NCBI RefSeq assembly: GCF_029931775.1
Contig: NC_079322.1
Span: forward strand, 26,672,542 to 26,736,541
DNA: 64,000 bases
Origin: Euleptes europaea
Lineage: Eukaryota; Chordata; Lepidosauria; Squamata; Sphaerodactylidae
Direction: 5' to 3'
Of the stretch, positions 11,446 through 22,040 are shown in pieces. Under the pieces are notes generated by a model. That model searched no databases. It saw only the letters and a list, made by a program, of their open reading frames with translations, and had not been told where the DNA came from. The position numbers and the translations under genes were made by a program. The number at the start of each line of letters is the position of its first letter. Within the stretch, counting starts at the first letter, position 1.

Positions 11446-11724
11446 CTAGCACTGATGAGCCCTGGTGGCTGCATCACAGAAGGCCATCTTAATCCCAGTA
11501 CATTTTTAAAGTGCAGCCCCATTTTCTCCCTCTCCATTTCTGCCAGCACACAAACGTTTTTACAAACGTAGAAGTGTGTTGTCACAATGGAAAAGACACA
11601 ATTAGCTTCAGGGGTTGTGTTGCATAAGACACAAAAATAATTGAATAGTAGGAATCCTGCTGACACAGATTAAACAGTGCTATGCTGTTAATCACTACAA
11701 AACACCATTCTGGACCATACATAA
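11259..11724 (-). repeat. Inverted duplicate of 24541-25040
   Basis: The MITE variant plus ~280 bp of further sequence reappears in reverse complement at 24541-25040. Shared blocks include TCACAATGGAAAAGACACAA, AGTAGGAATCCTGCTGACAC and TTAATCACTACAAAACACC (here), at roughly 85-90% identity by eye. Confidence 0.8.
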
Positions 11725-11911
11725 GGGGGAGAGGCCATGGCTCAGTGGCAGAGTATCTGCTTGGCATGCAGAAGGTCCCAGGTTCAATCCCCAGCATCTC
11801 CAGTTAAAAGGACTAGGCACGTAGGTGAAGTGAAAGACCTCTGCCTGAGACCCTGGAGAGCTACTGCCGGTCTGAGTAGACAAAGGCAGCTTTGTGTGTT
11901 CATGTATTCAT
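11724..11911 (+). repeat. tRNA-derived SINE (GTGGTAGAGCATCTGC type)
   Basis: It carries GGCTCAGTGGCAGAGTATCT and the B-box-like GGTTCAATCCCCAGC. The 3' end is GCAGCTTTGTGTGTTCATG. Confidence 0.8.
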
Positions 11912-12084
11912 GCCACCACAGCACAAAGATTTTAGTTTGTCTGTTTTATAAGGACTCCATCAACTAGAAATCGCTTTTTTATTGAAAATATCTGGCTCTC
12001 AGCAGTCTGTTGGTGATGTGTACCTTTAACTTGAAAATTACTTGCTTCTTCTAGCTTCTGGCCTTCATCAAAGTGGGTTTCTAT

Positions 12085-12302
12085 ATATTGTCGAAGGCTT
12101 TCACGGTCAGAGTTCATCAGTTCTTGTAGGTTATCCGGGCTGTGTGACCGTGGTCTTGGTATTTTCTTTCCTGACGTTTCACCAGCAGCTGTGGCAGGCA
12201 TCTTCAGAGGAGTAACACTGAAGGACAGTGTCTCTCAGTGTCAAGTGTGTTGGAAGAACACACTTCCAACACACTGACGCTGAGAGACACTGTCCTTCAG
12301 TA
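12085..12302. repeat. Interspersed repeat ending in a 38-40 bp hairpin
   Basis: ATTGTCGAAGGCTTTCACGG begins a repeat that runs through CCTGACGTTTCACCAGCAGC. It closes in an inverted repeat: arms 12217-12256 and 12263-12302 with a 6-base loop. It is a Penelope-like or other retroelement tail by resemblance only. Confidence 0.55.
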
Positions 12303-12596
12303 TAGGCTGTGGGCAAAAGTGTGTCTTTGTATTGCTAATACTGATAGTCTGAATTGGACTCACAAAAAAAGGATAGTTTTCATTTTACAGGGAGAGGGCT
12401 GCAATGGGGAAACACCTCTGTAATATTTAAATAGCTTGCAATGAATCACCTTGTATTCCCCCCCCGCCCATTTTTAATCTTTAACCTGCCCATCTTTTTC
12501 CAAGAAGAACTCTGTGGCCTTTAGAACTGCTGAGGGGAACATACCTTCCAGGCTGTTTCTCTGTTAGGCAGGCTGCTGATTAATACTCTTGGGTGA

Positions 12597-13085
12597 CTAG
12601 TTTGGCTTATCTGATGAAGGGAGCGCTGACTCTTGAAAGCTCATACCCAGAACATCTTGTTGGTCTCTAAGGCAGGGGTGTCAAGCATAAGGCCCATAGG
12701 CCGGCTCCGGCCCCTTGAGAGCTCTTATGTGGCCCACGAGCCAGCCGAAGCAGCCCCCTCTCCTGATCTGGGCTGGCAAGTCTGTTGCGGGCTCACCAGC
12801 TGAGGCGGCCACCCCCCAGTTCCAAGATGTCAATGATCAAAAAATGCTAAATAAAAGAAAATACTGTGAGAGCTTTATTGTGTTAAGCATGTTTGTATTC
12901 TAAGTAAAAAAGGTTAAAATAATATCATTAATTGGCTCTGCCTGAGTCTTCTATAAAGCTGCTATAAATTTTATGGTACACATGGCCCAGCTCGATGAAG
13001 TGATATTTATGTCATATCCGGCCCTCATAACAAATGAGTTTGACATCCCTACTCTAAGGTACTAATGGACTTGAATCTAGCTAGT
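12597..13085 (+). repeat. AAAGACTAACAAAA-family repeat, split by a hAT element
   Basis: The left part at 12597-12672 has CTGATGAAGG, CTTGAAAGCTCATACC and TTGGTCTCTAAGG. The right part at 13052-13085 resumes with CTAAGGTACTAATGGACTTG. The hAT insertion at 12673-13051 lies between them. Confidence 0.65.
12673..13051. mobile_element. hAT-type non-autonomous transposon with perfect 8-bp duplication
   Basis: It starts CAGGGGTGTCAAGCATAAGG and ends ATGAGTTTGACATCCCTA. CTCTAAGG at 12665-12672 is repeated at 13052-13059. Internal sequence is shared with the truncated copy at 9297. Confidence 0.88.
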
Positions 13086-13167
13086 TTGAGTTGATATTGC
13101 ATCGGCAGGTGCTGCAGGAGTCTCCCAAACTGAGCCTGCAGCTACTTTTGGAAAGTTGAGAAATTGT

Positions 13168-13384
13168 TAGGGTTGCCAGGTCCCTCTTCACTACTGGAGG
13201 GAGGTTTTTGGGGTGGAGCCTGAGGAGGGTGGGGCTTGGGGAGGGGAGGGTCTTCAGTGCCATAGAGTCATTCAATTCAATTGCCAAAGCGGCCATTTTC
13301 TCCAGGTGAACTGGTCTCTATTGGCTGGAGATCAGTTGTAACAGCAGGAGATCTCCAGCCACCACCTGGAGGTTGGCAATCCTA
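13168..13384 (+). mobile_element. hAT-type MITE (TAGGGTTGCCA family), full length
   Basis: The termini are TAGGGTTGCCAGG and GTTGGCAATCCTA. The perfect 8-bp duplication GAAATTGT lies at 13160-13167 and 13385-13392. Confidence 0.92.
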
Positions 13385-13392
13385 GAAATTGT

Positions 13393-14352
13393 AGTGGGTT
13401 CTGCTATAAAATGGCTACTGTGGGAGGGGGGCTTCCCTTTCCCATATATATATATTAAAGTAAAGTTTCAGTTCAGTGAAGGGAAGGAAAATATTAATTT
13501 GTCTAGGAAACGTTCAAGGAATTGTGTCAATTACCCAAGATTACTAATATTTAGCCAATTTTAATGCATGCTGGTGGGTTTTAGTTACCACTTATAAATC
13601 TTTGTGGGATTGGGTTTGTGGACTCTGATAGAAATCCAGGTTGAAGCAAATACTGAGGAGTCCATAAACCTGTATATGGATTTTATATGATGTCTCTGAG
13701 TGAAAGTATTCTGAATGTAGCATTTGCTATGTGGGTGGGGGGTTTCCCTGACTGAGACTGGGGGAGTGTGAATTCTCCATTCTCCTCTGCCTTCTGTCCC
13801 CACATCTGCTCTAGTCAAATTTATGCTCTTCTCAAATTTACTTCTGGGAGTTAGGGTACGCCCCACTTCTTTCTGCTGCCGGTGGAGCCGTTGTTGTGGC
13901 AAAGTAGTTTTAATGAGGGCAAATTGAGCCAAGCGATGAACTCAGGGAGAGCTGTTATTCTTTAGGGGGTAGTTAATGCCCAGACTTTACAGGTGGTAGC
14001 TGGAGTCTGTCTCTCCATCTCCCTGCCAATCCCATGGCCACTATCTCAACGTCTCCATTCTCCCCTTGCCTTCGTACACCTCAGTGCTTGAGGTAGGGGT
14101 TAAGGACAGAGAGACTTCAGAAAGAAAGAAAGGAGCAGAGAAAAGGGAAATCAGGAATGTGCAGGGTGACAAAGGAAGGAGTGTGAATGAGGGAACTTGG
14201 AAAGGGGATGTGGATGGAGTATATGAAGGCGGTCAAGAAGCAGGGAAAGCAAGGAGGTAGCAAGAAACTCATTGATGGATGCTATGAACCCATGTTGCCT
14301 CTTTGGAAACCACTGAAATGATGACCAGCCTCACAAGAATCTTTGCATCCCT
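13393..14352. other. Intergenic, nothing recognised
   Basis: No gene was recognised. There is a short TA-rich stretch near 13446 and a purine-rich segment at 14100-14260, with no conserved reading frame. Confidence 0.4.
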
Positions 14353-14546
14353 TAGGGTTGGCAGCTCTGGGTTGGGAAATACCTGGAGATTTTGGGGGTG
14401 GAGCCTGAGGAGGGTGGGGTTTGGAGAGAGGAGGGACTTCAATGCCATAGAGTCCAATTGCCAAAGCAGCCATTTTCTCCGGGGGAACTGATCTCTGTTG
14501 CCTGGAGATCAGTTATAATAGCGGGAGATCTCCAGCCAATCCAAGG
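14353..14546 (+). mobile_element. hAT-type MITE copy, right end lost
   Basis: It starts TAGGGTTGGCAGCTCTGGG and carries the GGAGCCTGAGGAGGGTGGGG and GGAGATCAGTTATAATAGCG blocks. It stops after ATCTCCAGCCA without the terminal repeat. Confidence 0.75.
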
Positions 14547-14984
14547 CCATCTTTGCATGGTAATTAGCAGCACGTCCCAGGCTGAAGTGCCCTGCATATT
14601 TTTTTTGAATTTTGCACGCTGAACTGTCATTCTGGAAGTGACTGCGAAGCCAGCGCATGCCTGCTTTGCATTACAAAACAGCCCATTTAATGCGACCTTT
14701 GGTGTTTGCTGCGAAGAATCTCCCTCAAGGAACAATGCAAAACAACAGAGGCGCGTTAGCTATGCATATGCTAATGGCTATGCAAACAGGAACAAAGGAG
14801 CAGGCGAGTGGGGGGAGTGGAACTTCTCCTTTTGCGTAGGGGCGTGAAAAGGCATTTTTAAAGTTGCATTTTAAAAAAGAGCTTTGAACGAGTATCAAAA
14901 TTGACCATGAAAAAATGGCCCTAGTGTGCCTTGCTTTGAACCTGGAGGTTCATCTAAATAACCAACAGTTTTTATATTTTCAAG

Positions 14985-15425
14985 AGAGCGACTCATGAAA
15001 ACTCATGCTGGAATAAATGTTGTTAGTCGTTAACAGTGCCGGATTTACGTATAAGCTAAACAAGCTATAGCTTAGGGCCCCACTCTCTTGGGGGCTCGCA
15101 AAAAAATTAAAGGAAATATACTTCTTCTTAATTGTATTTCAGTTCAACAATTACTTTGATAAAATACATATTTTGTTATGTGCAAATGGTTTAGATACCT
15201 ATTAGGTCCATAAATTACCATATAGCATATATTCAACACAAAAAACAGCGTCAATTTGTTGTTGACAAAGGACAGCTGGACATATAAAGGGCCCCATTAC
15301 CTTCAATAGCTTAGGGCCTCATCAAACCTAAATCCGGCCCTGGTTGTTAAGGTGCTACTGGACTTCTGTTTTACTTTTTTGGTGCAATAGACAAACAGGG
15401 CTACCCCTCTGGGATGGCTCCTTTA
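14985..15425 (+). repeat. AAAGACTAACAAAA-family repeat, split by a hAT element
   Basis: The left part at 14985-15033 has CGACTCATGAAAACTCATGC and TGTTGTTAGTCGTTAA. The right part at 15343-15425 resumes with AAGGTGCTACTGGACTTCTG and ends GGCTACCCCTCTGGGA. Confidence 0.65.
15034..15342. mobile_element. hAT-type non-autonomous transposon (CAGTGCCGGATTTA ends)
   Basis: The left end is CAGTGCCGGATTTACG and the right end is CTAAATCCGGCCCTG, which are imperfect inverted repeats. The flanking 8-mers are GTCGTTAA (15026-15033) and GTTGTTAA (15343-15350), 7 of 8 matching. Confidence 0.85.
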
Positions 15426-16831
15426 CCTGGACGTGGTTTGCTACCACCCACTGAGATGGGATGCTAAACGGAATTACTCCTGGCTGTGTGGTGATGGGGA
15501 TCCTGACACTCACCTTGGTAGGTGGAGACAGGGGCAGGGGGTGCCTGAAGTAGCACCAGGTTGATGATTGGTTAGCTCCTCCCACTGATGTCACTGGTCG
15601 GTGATGGGACTGGAGGGCAGCTAACTGGGCAATTGGACAATTCTGTTGTCACTTATCGAGGGGGAGAACTATCTTTCAAGGAAATTATGTCTGTCAGAAA
15701 CTGATGGTACGCAGAGGCTCGGCGAGGTAAAAGTTCAAAACCAATAGATTTTATTAATAACAGCAACGTAGGGTGAGGATTTCAAACAGGAAAACTTGGT
15801 TTCAGGACGATAATAGGTTGGTGAGAAACCAATAAAGAGTGGGCACACTTCACTCTTAAATATATGTACAAAAGAGGATTGGTTGTTTTCAGATGGTAAC
15901 ACTAAATTCACTACAAAATGCTGGATACTTGCTTTCACCGAGAGGCTTGCTTTAGTTTATCAGTTACTTCTTCAGATTTCACTCACGTTTACTTAAAACA
16001 CAAGGTTGCTTCAGTTTTCTGGAGAAAAGAACTACATGAATCACTTCACCAGTTTAATCCTTTAACTGGACTGGGTTCACTCTGGACTCTAGAGAATAAT
16101 TCTCCTCAACCCTTTAGGTGAAGTGCCTGGTTGTCTTATAGAGTCCAATAAAGACAACAAGGAGGAGGTTAAAAGCAACAGTTCTTTATTTAGCTAAACA
16201 CAGACCTGGGGTGAAATAACCCACAAATAAGATGCAGAGTTACTCACCAGAGAACAAAGGAACTCAGTATCACTTATGCATTTGGATGGGGCAGGCCCAT
16301 AGCTGCTGACAAGCAGATTGATACACAAAAGCACCAATAGACGTTAGGTTTCTACTCCACATTAATTAGCATAGCCTATAGATATTTGCCCGAAGGCGTC
16401 TCTAAGCAAGTGCTAGGTCTTGTGATCTTAGTAACTAGAAACCACATTCCTAAGGATGAAGGTAAGTCAAAGACACTGTTTTCTCTACTGGTGAAAGGCC
16501 GTACCAGGCAAGCAATGTAATCTGTTGGCCTCTTATAGTTGTGGATGCCAACATTCCCAAAGCTTCCATGTGTGTGCGTATGAATACATAGTGTTCTAAA
16601 CCATATCTGGACATTACAAGGGATCCCTCGGTACATCTGAGTTGACTTCCCTCTTCCTGGTTTTAAGAACTCTCTTTCCCTCAGAGCTATCTCCCAATTT
16701 CAATACCAAGACGCACTCTATACACTCGGAGTTAACGTCCTTTTGAACCAGTTGCTGACCCGGTCTTGGGCCTTTTATGCAGGGACATTTCCCCACGGTC
16801 ACCCTGCTGACTGTTTCAAGGCTTCTTTTTG
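15426..16831. other. Intergenic, unclassified
   Basis: No coding exon was recognised. The AATAAAGACAACAAGG context near 16148 and the TTTATTTAGC context near 16187 hint at a retroelement remnant, but no terminal repeats or domains were seen. Confidence 0.3.
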
Positions 16832-16990
16832 ATTATGCATGCCTTTTTCACCCATCAGAGGTCGCCTCGCTCTCCCCGTGCATTTTGCCCATGCTTTCCA
16901 GATGTTGCTTTAGCCAGAATCTGAAAAATGCAGGCAAAATGCATGGGGAGAGCAAGGAAACCTCTGACGGGTGGAAAAGGCATGAATAAT
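16832..16990. repeat. Foldback repeat, ~58-bp arms
   Basis: The left arm is 16832-16890 and the right arm 16931-16990. They are near reverse complements, with blocks GAGGTCGCCTCGCTCTCCCC and GGGGAGAGCAAGGAAACCTC. The spacer is about 40 bases. It directly abuts a truncated MITE. Confidence 0.8.
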
Positions 16991-17087
16991 AGCCGCCATT
17001 TTCTCCAGGTGAACTGATCTCTATCGGCTGGAGATGAGTTGTAATAGCAGGAGATCTCCAGCTAGTACCTGGAGGTTGGCGACCCTA
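16990..17087 (+). mobile_element. hAT-type MITE, left half missing
   Basis: It begins mid-element at GCCGCCATTTTCTCCAGGTG and ends GGAGGTTGGCGACCCTA. Confidence 0.8.
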
Positions 17088-17431
17088 GATTAGAGTAGGC
17101 AACGTGTCCCTTGGTACCTTGATAAGGGCTTTGCAAATGCTTGCTTTCTCATCCACCAGCACAAAGTAATAAAGTTAACATTCTCTGCTTTAGTGCAGCA
17201 TGAAGTTTGCAAGTTCCGAGAAAAGAAAAACAATTATTTCACATAAAAATGGGCCTTGGTATTTGCCTTGCTTCAGCCAGTGCTGATGCCAGCACTGGAG
17301 GTGATGCTATAGTTGCTTCCTGGCTTATTACGTCTCTTACTTTAGCAGTGAAGCCCAGAGTATGCCAAATGCATAGTTTTGTGTGGTATCCACTAAGTGG
17401 CCTGGCTTGTTTGCTGCACATTTGAAGGAGG

Positions 17432-18103
<672 letters not shown>

Positions 18104-18162
18104 TAGGGTTGCCAGCTCCAAGTTGGGAAATACCTGGAGATTTTTGAGGTGGAGCCTCAAAA
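18104..18162 (+). mobile_element. hAT-type MITE, left-end fragment
   Basis: It starts TAGGGTTGCCAGCTCCAAG and continues to GGTGGAGCCTCAAAAC, then the match stops. Confidence 0.65.
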
Positions 18163-18291
18163 CATGAGATTGGAACACCTAATGGGGTGTTCCAATGGGG
18201 ATGCTGCTATATTGCCAGGCAAAGTGATAACCATCTCTAGGATTTGGTATAACTGCTAAATACGAACTCCATCTATCCAGGCAGGCGACAG

Positions 18292-18861
18292 CAGAGGCGG
18301 ATCTACTGTGAAACTAATGAAGCGTAAGCTTCAGGGCCCCTAATCCCGGAGGGGACCCCTGAAGCAACTTTTTTTAATGAGTGAATTTCTCAACAAAATC
18401 GATGGAGTTTTTTAGCGATAGAATCATAAGCCAATGGGTTGAAGTACTTAATATTGACTTAAGAATATGCTCTAATACCCATTTCATATGGCCTGAAAAC
18501 GTCCCTGTAATTGGTCAAATTTCAAAATTTTCTCGGGAGGCTTGCAATGCTCAAACCCCCAGCTGTAAGGGCTCACTGAGCTCGCCAGAATCTATTCACA
18601 GCCTACATTTGGGCAGCTGGATCCTCAAATCCGTCGATGTTGCACGGCTTAATAGTTCTGTAGTTTCATTTAATCATTGTATGGCCCACTTTCAAGGACT
18701 GCACCCCACCACTCTGTTCTCCACCATTTCTGCCTCAAAGTCCTTGCAAGGGCAGCAGGGCCCTTTGGACCTTGTTGGATGTTGCCCTATTGTTGCTGGT
18801 TGCGAAGGGGCCCCCATAACAGTTCGAGCTTCAGGGCCCCAAAAATGTAGGTCCGCCACTG
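18292..18861. mobile_element. hAT-type non-autonomous transposon, 570 bp, perfect 8-bp duplication
   Basis: The termini are CAGAGGCGGATCTACTG and ATGTAGGTCCGCCACTG. The duplication GGCGACAG lies at 18284-18291 and 18862-18869. The subterminal GCTTCAGGGCCCC occurs near both ends. A 171-codon reading frame inside it has no transposase motif that I can recognise. Confidence 0.9.
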
Positions 18862-18869
18862 GGCGACAG

Positions 18870-20070
18870 AGAACCATTTTGAAAACAGGTGCTTAGCAAA
18901 GGACACAAAAGTTTGAGGTCTGCAATTGTCTTGCAAGAAGCAGCCTGGAAAAGCTTCAAAGGCTACATGCTGTTTGCTTTGGGGAGAAGGGATGCTGCTT
19001 TTCGAAGGATTTTATGGGTGCCTGCTCCTCCATGCTTATTAGATTGTATATAAGTGTCCTGCACTTTCTACTCAGAATGAAACATTTCCTAGTAGCTGCT
19101 GCTGGAACTTCCTATTGTTTGGGGAAGCTGGGAACCACAAACCGATATTTTGCTGAGCCTGCAATACTTAACTTGCTTTATTTTCTGGAAACACTAGTAG
19201 ATTTGAGACAAAGAAGTGTGCATGCGTGGGGGAAATCAGACTGCTGATGAAACCATTTTTTGCAGAACCCTTTCTACAAGCTTAGGTTGGGTGGGTCTCT
19301 GAAATCTCAGAGCAAATGGTTGTGTTTATATATAACCATGAGCTGATAGTGCTGGAAAAATACTGACCCTGCTTAGTTTTTGAGATCGGACGAGATCAGC
19401 TGTACCATGCTGCCATCCCTCCCACTTCAATCATAACATTTCATTAACAGAAGTAACATAGGCCCACCTACCTTTCTGTTTTCTGGAAACCGTTGAATTA
19501 TGGGCACCACAATGCCTGTCCTTCAGGGCTACTAAGAAGGAACTGGGGTTGCCTTAAGTCAGATGTGACTTGACCGGGGCGGGGGGGGGATTCTGAGTAG
19601 ACCAGCTTTAGGATGGTGCTGTCATGTAATTATTACCTAAGCGCTTTCCAAGACCAATAGCCAAGCCTGATGATATTCAGGCTACCTTGTAATTGGCACC
19701 CTTAACTGAAGGTTGCAGGTTGGTCCCAAGAAAAATCCAGAAACAAAAAACAAGTAATGCCTTCTATTAGGACCAGCCAAAATAACACAAAACTGTGTCA
19801 GCTTTTGAGTTTTCCAGGATTCTTCACCCTCTAAGATTCAGCTCCAGTAGACAAAGGCATCAAGCAAATAGACAACGTTCAGGGGGGAATCCAAAAAGCT
19901 AAGTATAATTGTTGTGCTCTGCATTGATGGGAATTTACTGAACCAGCCTGTCCTGAATGCCACAAGTGGGTAGTGTAGCCAGGTAGCAGTCCAAGGTTAA
20001 TACCGGGCTGTTCTAGGATCCAAAGTGTCAGTATCAAAAGCCCAAATGCCAAGTCAAAGTCCATTCCAAG
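18870..20070. other. Intergenic with a 5S-like SINE fragment
   Basis: No gene was recognised. 19355-19420 carries a reversed 5S-like block (CTGACCCTGCTTAG, GAGATCGGACGAGATCAGC). 19545-19577 resembles the SINE tail (TTAAGTCAGATGTGACTTGA). Confidence 0.45.
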
Positions 20071-21292
20071 GTTATAGAATCATAGAGGTGGAAGGGACCA
20101 CCAGGGTCATCTAGTCCAGTCCCCTGCACAATGCAGGAAATTCACAACTACCTCCCCCCACACACCCAGTGACCCCTACTCCATGCCCAGAAGATGCCCT
20201 CCCTCTTATGATTTGCCTAAGGTCATAGAATCAGCATTGCTGACAGATGGCCATCTAGCCTCTGCTTAAAAACCTCCAGGGAAGGAGACCTTACCATCTC
20301 CTGAGGAAACCTGTTCCACTGAGGAACCGTTCTGTTAGAAATTTTTTCCTAATGTCTAGACGGAAACTCTTTTGATTTAATTTCAACCCGTTGGTTCTGG
20401 CCCGACCTAGCAACAGAAAATAACTTGGCACCATCCTCTATATGACAGCCCTTCAGGTACTAGAAGATGGTTATCATATCCATTCTCAGTCTTCTCCTCT
20501 TCAGTCTAAACATACCCAGCTCCTTCAACCTTTCTTCATAGGACTTGGTCTCCAGACCCCTCACCATCTTTGTTGCCCTCCTCTGGACGCATTTCAACTT
20601 GTCCACACCCTTCTTAAATTGCGGTGCCCAAAACTGAGCACATACTCTAGGTGAGGTCTAACCAGAGCAGAGTAAAACAATACCATCACTTCACGTGATC
20701 TGGACACTATACTTCTGTTGATACAACCCAAGATCGCATTTGCCTGTTTAGCTACAGCATCACACTGCTGACTCATGTTTAGTGTTTGGTCTACTAAGAC
20801 CCAAGATCCTTTTCACACACACTACTGCACACACACCCATTCTATAATTATGCATTTGATTTTTCCTACCTAAATGCAGAGCTTTACATTTATCTCTGTT
20901 GAAATGCATTTTATTAGTTTTAGCCCAATTCTCCAGCCTGTCAAGATCATCCTATATCCTGGCTCTTTCTTCTACTGTATTTGCTACCCCTCCCAATTTA
21001 GTATCATCTACAAATTTAGTAAGCATCCCCTCTGTCCCTTCATTCAAATCATTTATAAAGATGTTGAACAACACAGGGCCCAGGACAGATCCCTGAGGCA
21101 CTCCACTAGTCACTCCTCTCCAAGTGGATGAGGAACCATTAACAAGCACTCTTTGGGTGCATTCTGTCAACCTGTTACAGATCCACCTAACAGTAATAGG
21201 ATCTAGATCACATTTTCCCAATTTATCAACAAGAATATTATGGGGAAATTTATCAAAAGCCCTACTGAAATAAATAGCTTCAAGAAAACAAC
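20071..21292 (-). mobile_element. CR1 LINE, 3' portion with reverse-transcriptase fragment
   Basis: In reverse orientation, 21292 to about 20950 encodes the RT core: [36 protein letters not shown] and the FVDDTKLG catalytic box (FVDD). Around 20770-20600 it reads ILGCINRSIVSRSREV and [12 protein letters not shown], the CR1 C-terminal signature. The 3' UTR ends at 20071 with an AATCATAGAG-type tail (reverse). It is 5'-truncated with interrupted frames, so inactive. Confidence 0.92.
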
Positions 21293-21404
21293 AAAAACCA
21301 ACACCAATCAATCAACTGGTAGAAAAGATACTTGATTTCCTGTCTGAGGATAATGAGCGTGCCTCTAGCACCAGAAACAAAAATATTTGGAAGATGAGAT
21401 AATG

Positions 21405-21640
21405 GAACCAACGTGGTCTACTGGTTAGAGTGTCAGGCTATGATCTGGGAAACCCAAGCTGGAATCTCCACTCTCCCAGGGAAGTTAGCTGGGTGACCTT
21501 GGGCCAGTCACTGCCTAATCTACATCACAGGGTTATTATGAGAATAAAATGGAGAAGAGAAGAATGACATAAGCTTCTTTGGGTCCCCATTTGGGAGAAA
21601 AGCAGTACACAAATTAAGTAAAATAAAAATACATAATTAT
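21405..21640 (+). repeat. tRNA-derived SINE (GGTTAGAGTGT type)
   Basis: CTACTGGTTAGAGTGTCAGG forms an A-box-like head. The core is TGGGTGACCTTGGGCCAGTC, and the 3' end has GGGTCCCCATTTGGGAGAAA then an A-rich tail. Confidence 0.7.
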
Positions 21641-21780
21641 TTTACTAGGGAGGAAACAGTAATCATGGCAATTCTTAGGGAAATGTTTGCAAATGTGTTC
21701 TTACCAATTAAAAGACCAGATGATCACAGTGCAGAAAAACTCTGCCTGATTATAGCAGTTGCAAAGCTTATCAAACAGTA

Positions 21781-21830
21781 ATTCAGGCTGCGATCCTTTC
21801 CTGGGTGTAAGCCCCACTGAATAATCCAGG
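21781..21830. repeat. Short interspersed repeat fragment
   Basis: CAGGCTGCGATCCTTTCCTG then GTGTAAGCCCCACTGAAT matches the ~80-bp family at 2778 and 3836. Confidence 0.5.
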
Positions 21831-21873
21831 TACTGGATCCTTTGAGAAGAACAAATGTCATCACATTAAATAT

Positions 21874-22040
21874 CTATTTAGTGAAGTTTTATCCTGCCCT
21901 TTCTCCAAGGCAGTGAACATGAATCTGTTCTCTCCTCCTCCACTTCATCTTCACAACAACACTGTGAAGTGGACTATGCTGAGAAAGACTGATTAGTCCC
22001 AGTTCTCCCCAGTCCTATCTTCACTACTACAACACTGGGT
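21874..22040 (-). repeat. tRNA-derived SINE body, diverged
   Basis: The core blocks CTGCCCTTTCTCC and CTTCACAACAACACTGTGAAG match the reverse of the SINE at 9069. Confidence 0.5.

Noticed and set aside
15600-16820. Possible LTR element
   Set aside because: There are suggestive poly(A)-like motifs but no paired terminal repeats, primer site or domains.
18381-18896. 171-codon open frame
   Set aside because: It lies mostly within a 570-bp non-autonomous hAT element and crosses its right boundary. No transposase motif is visible.
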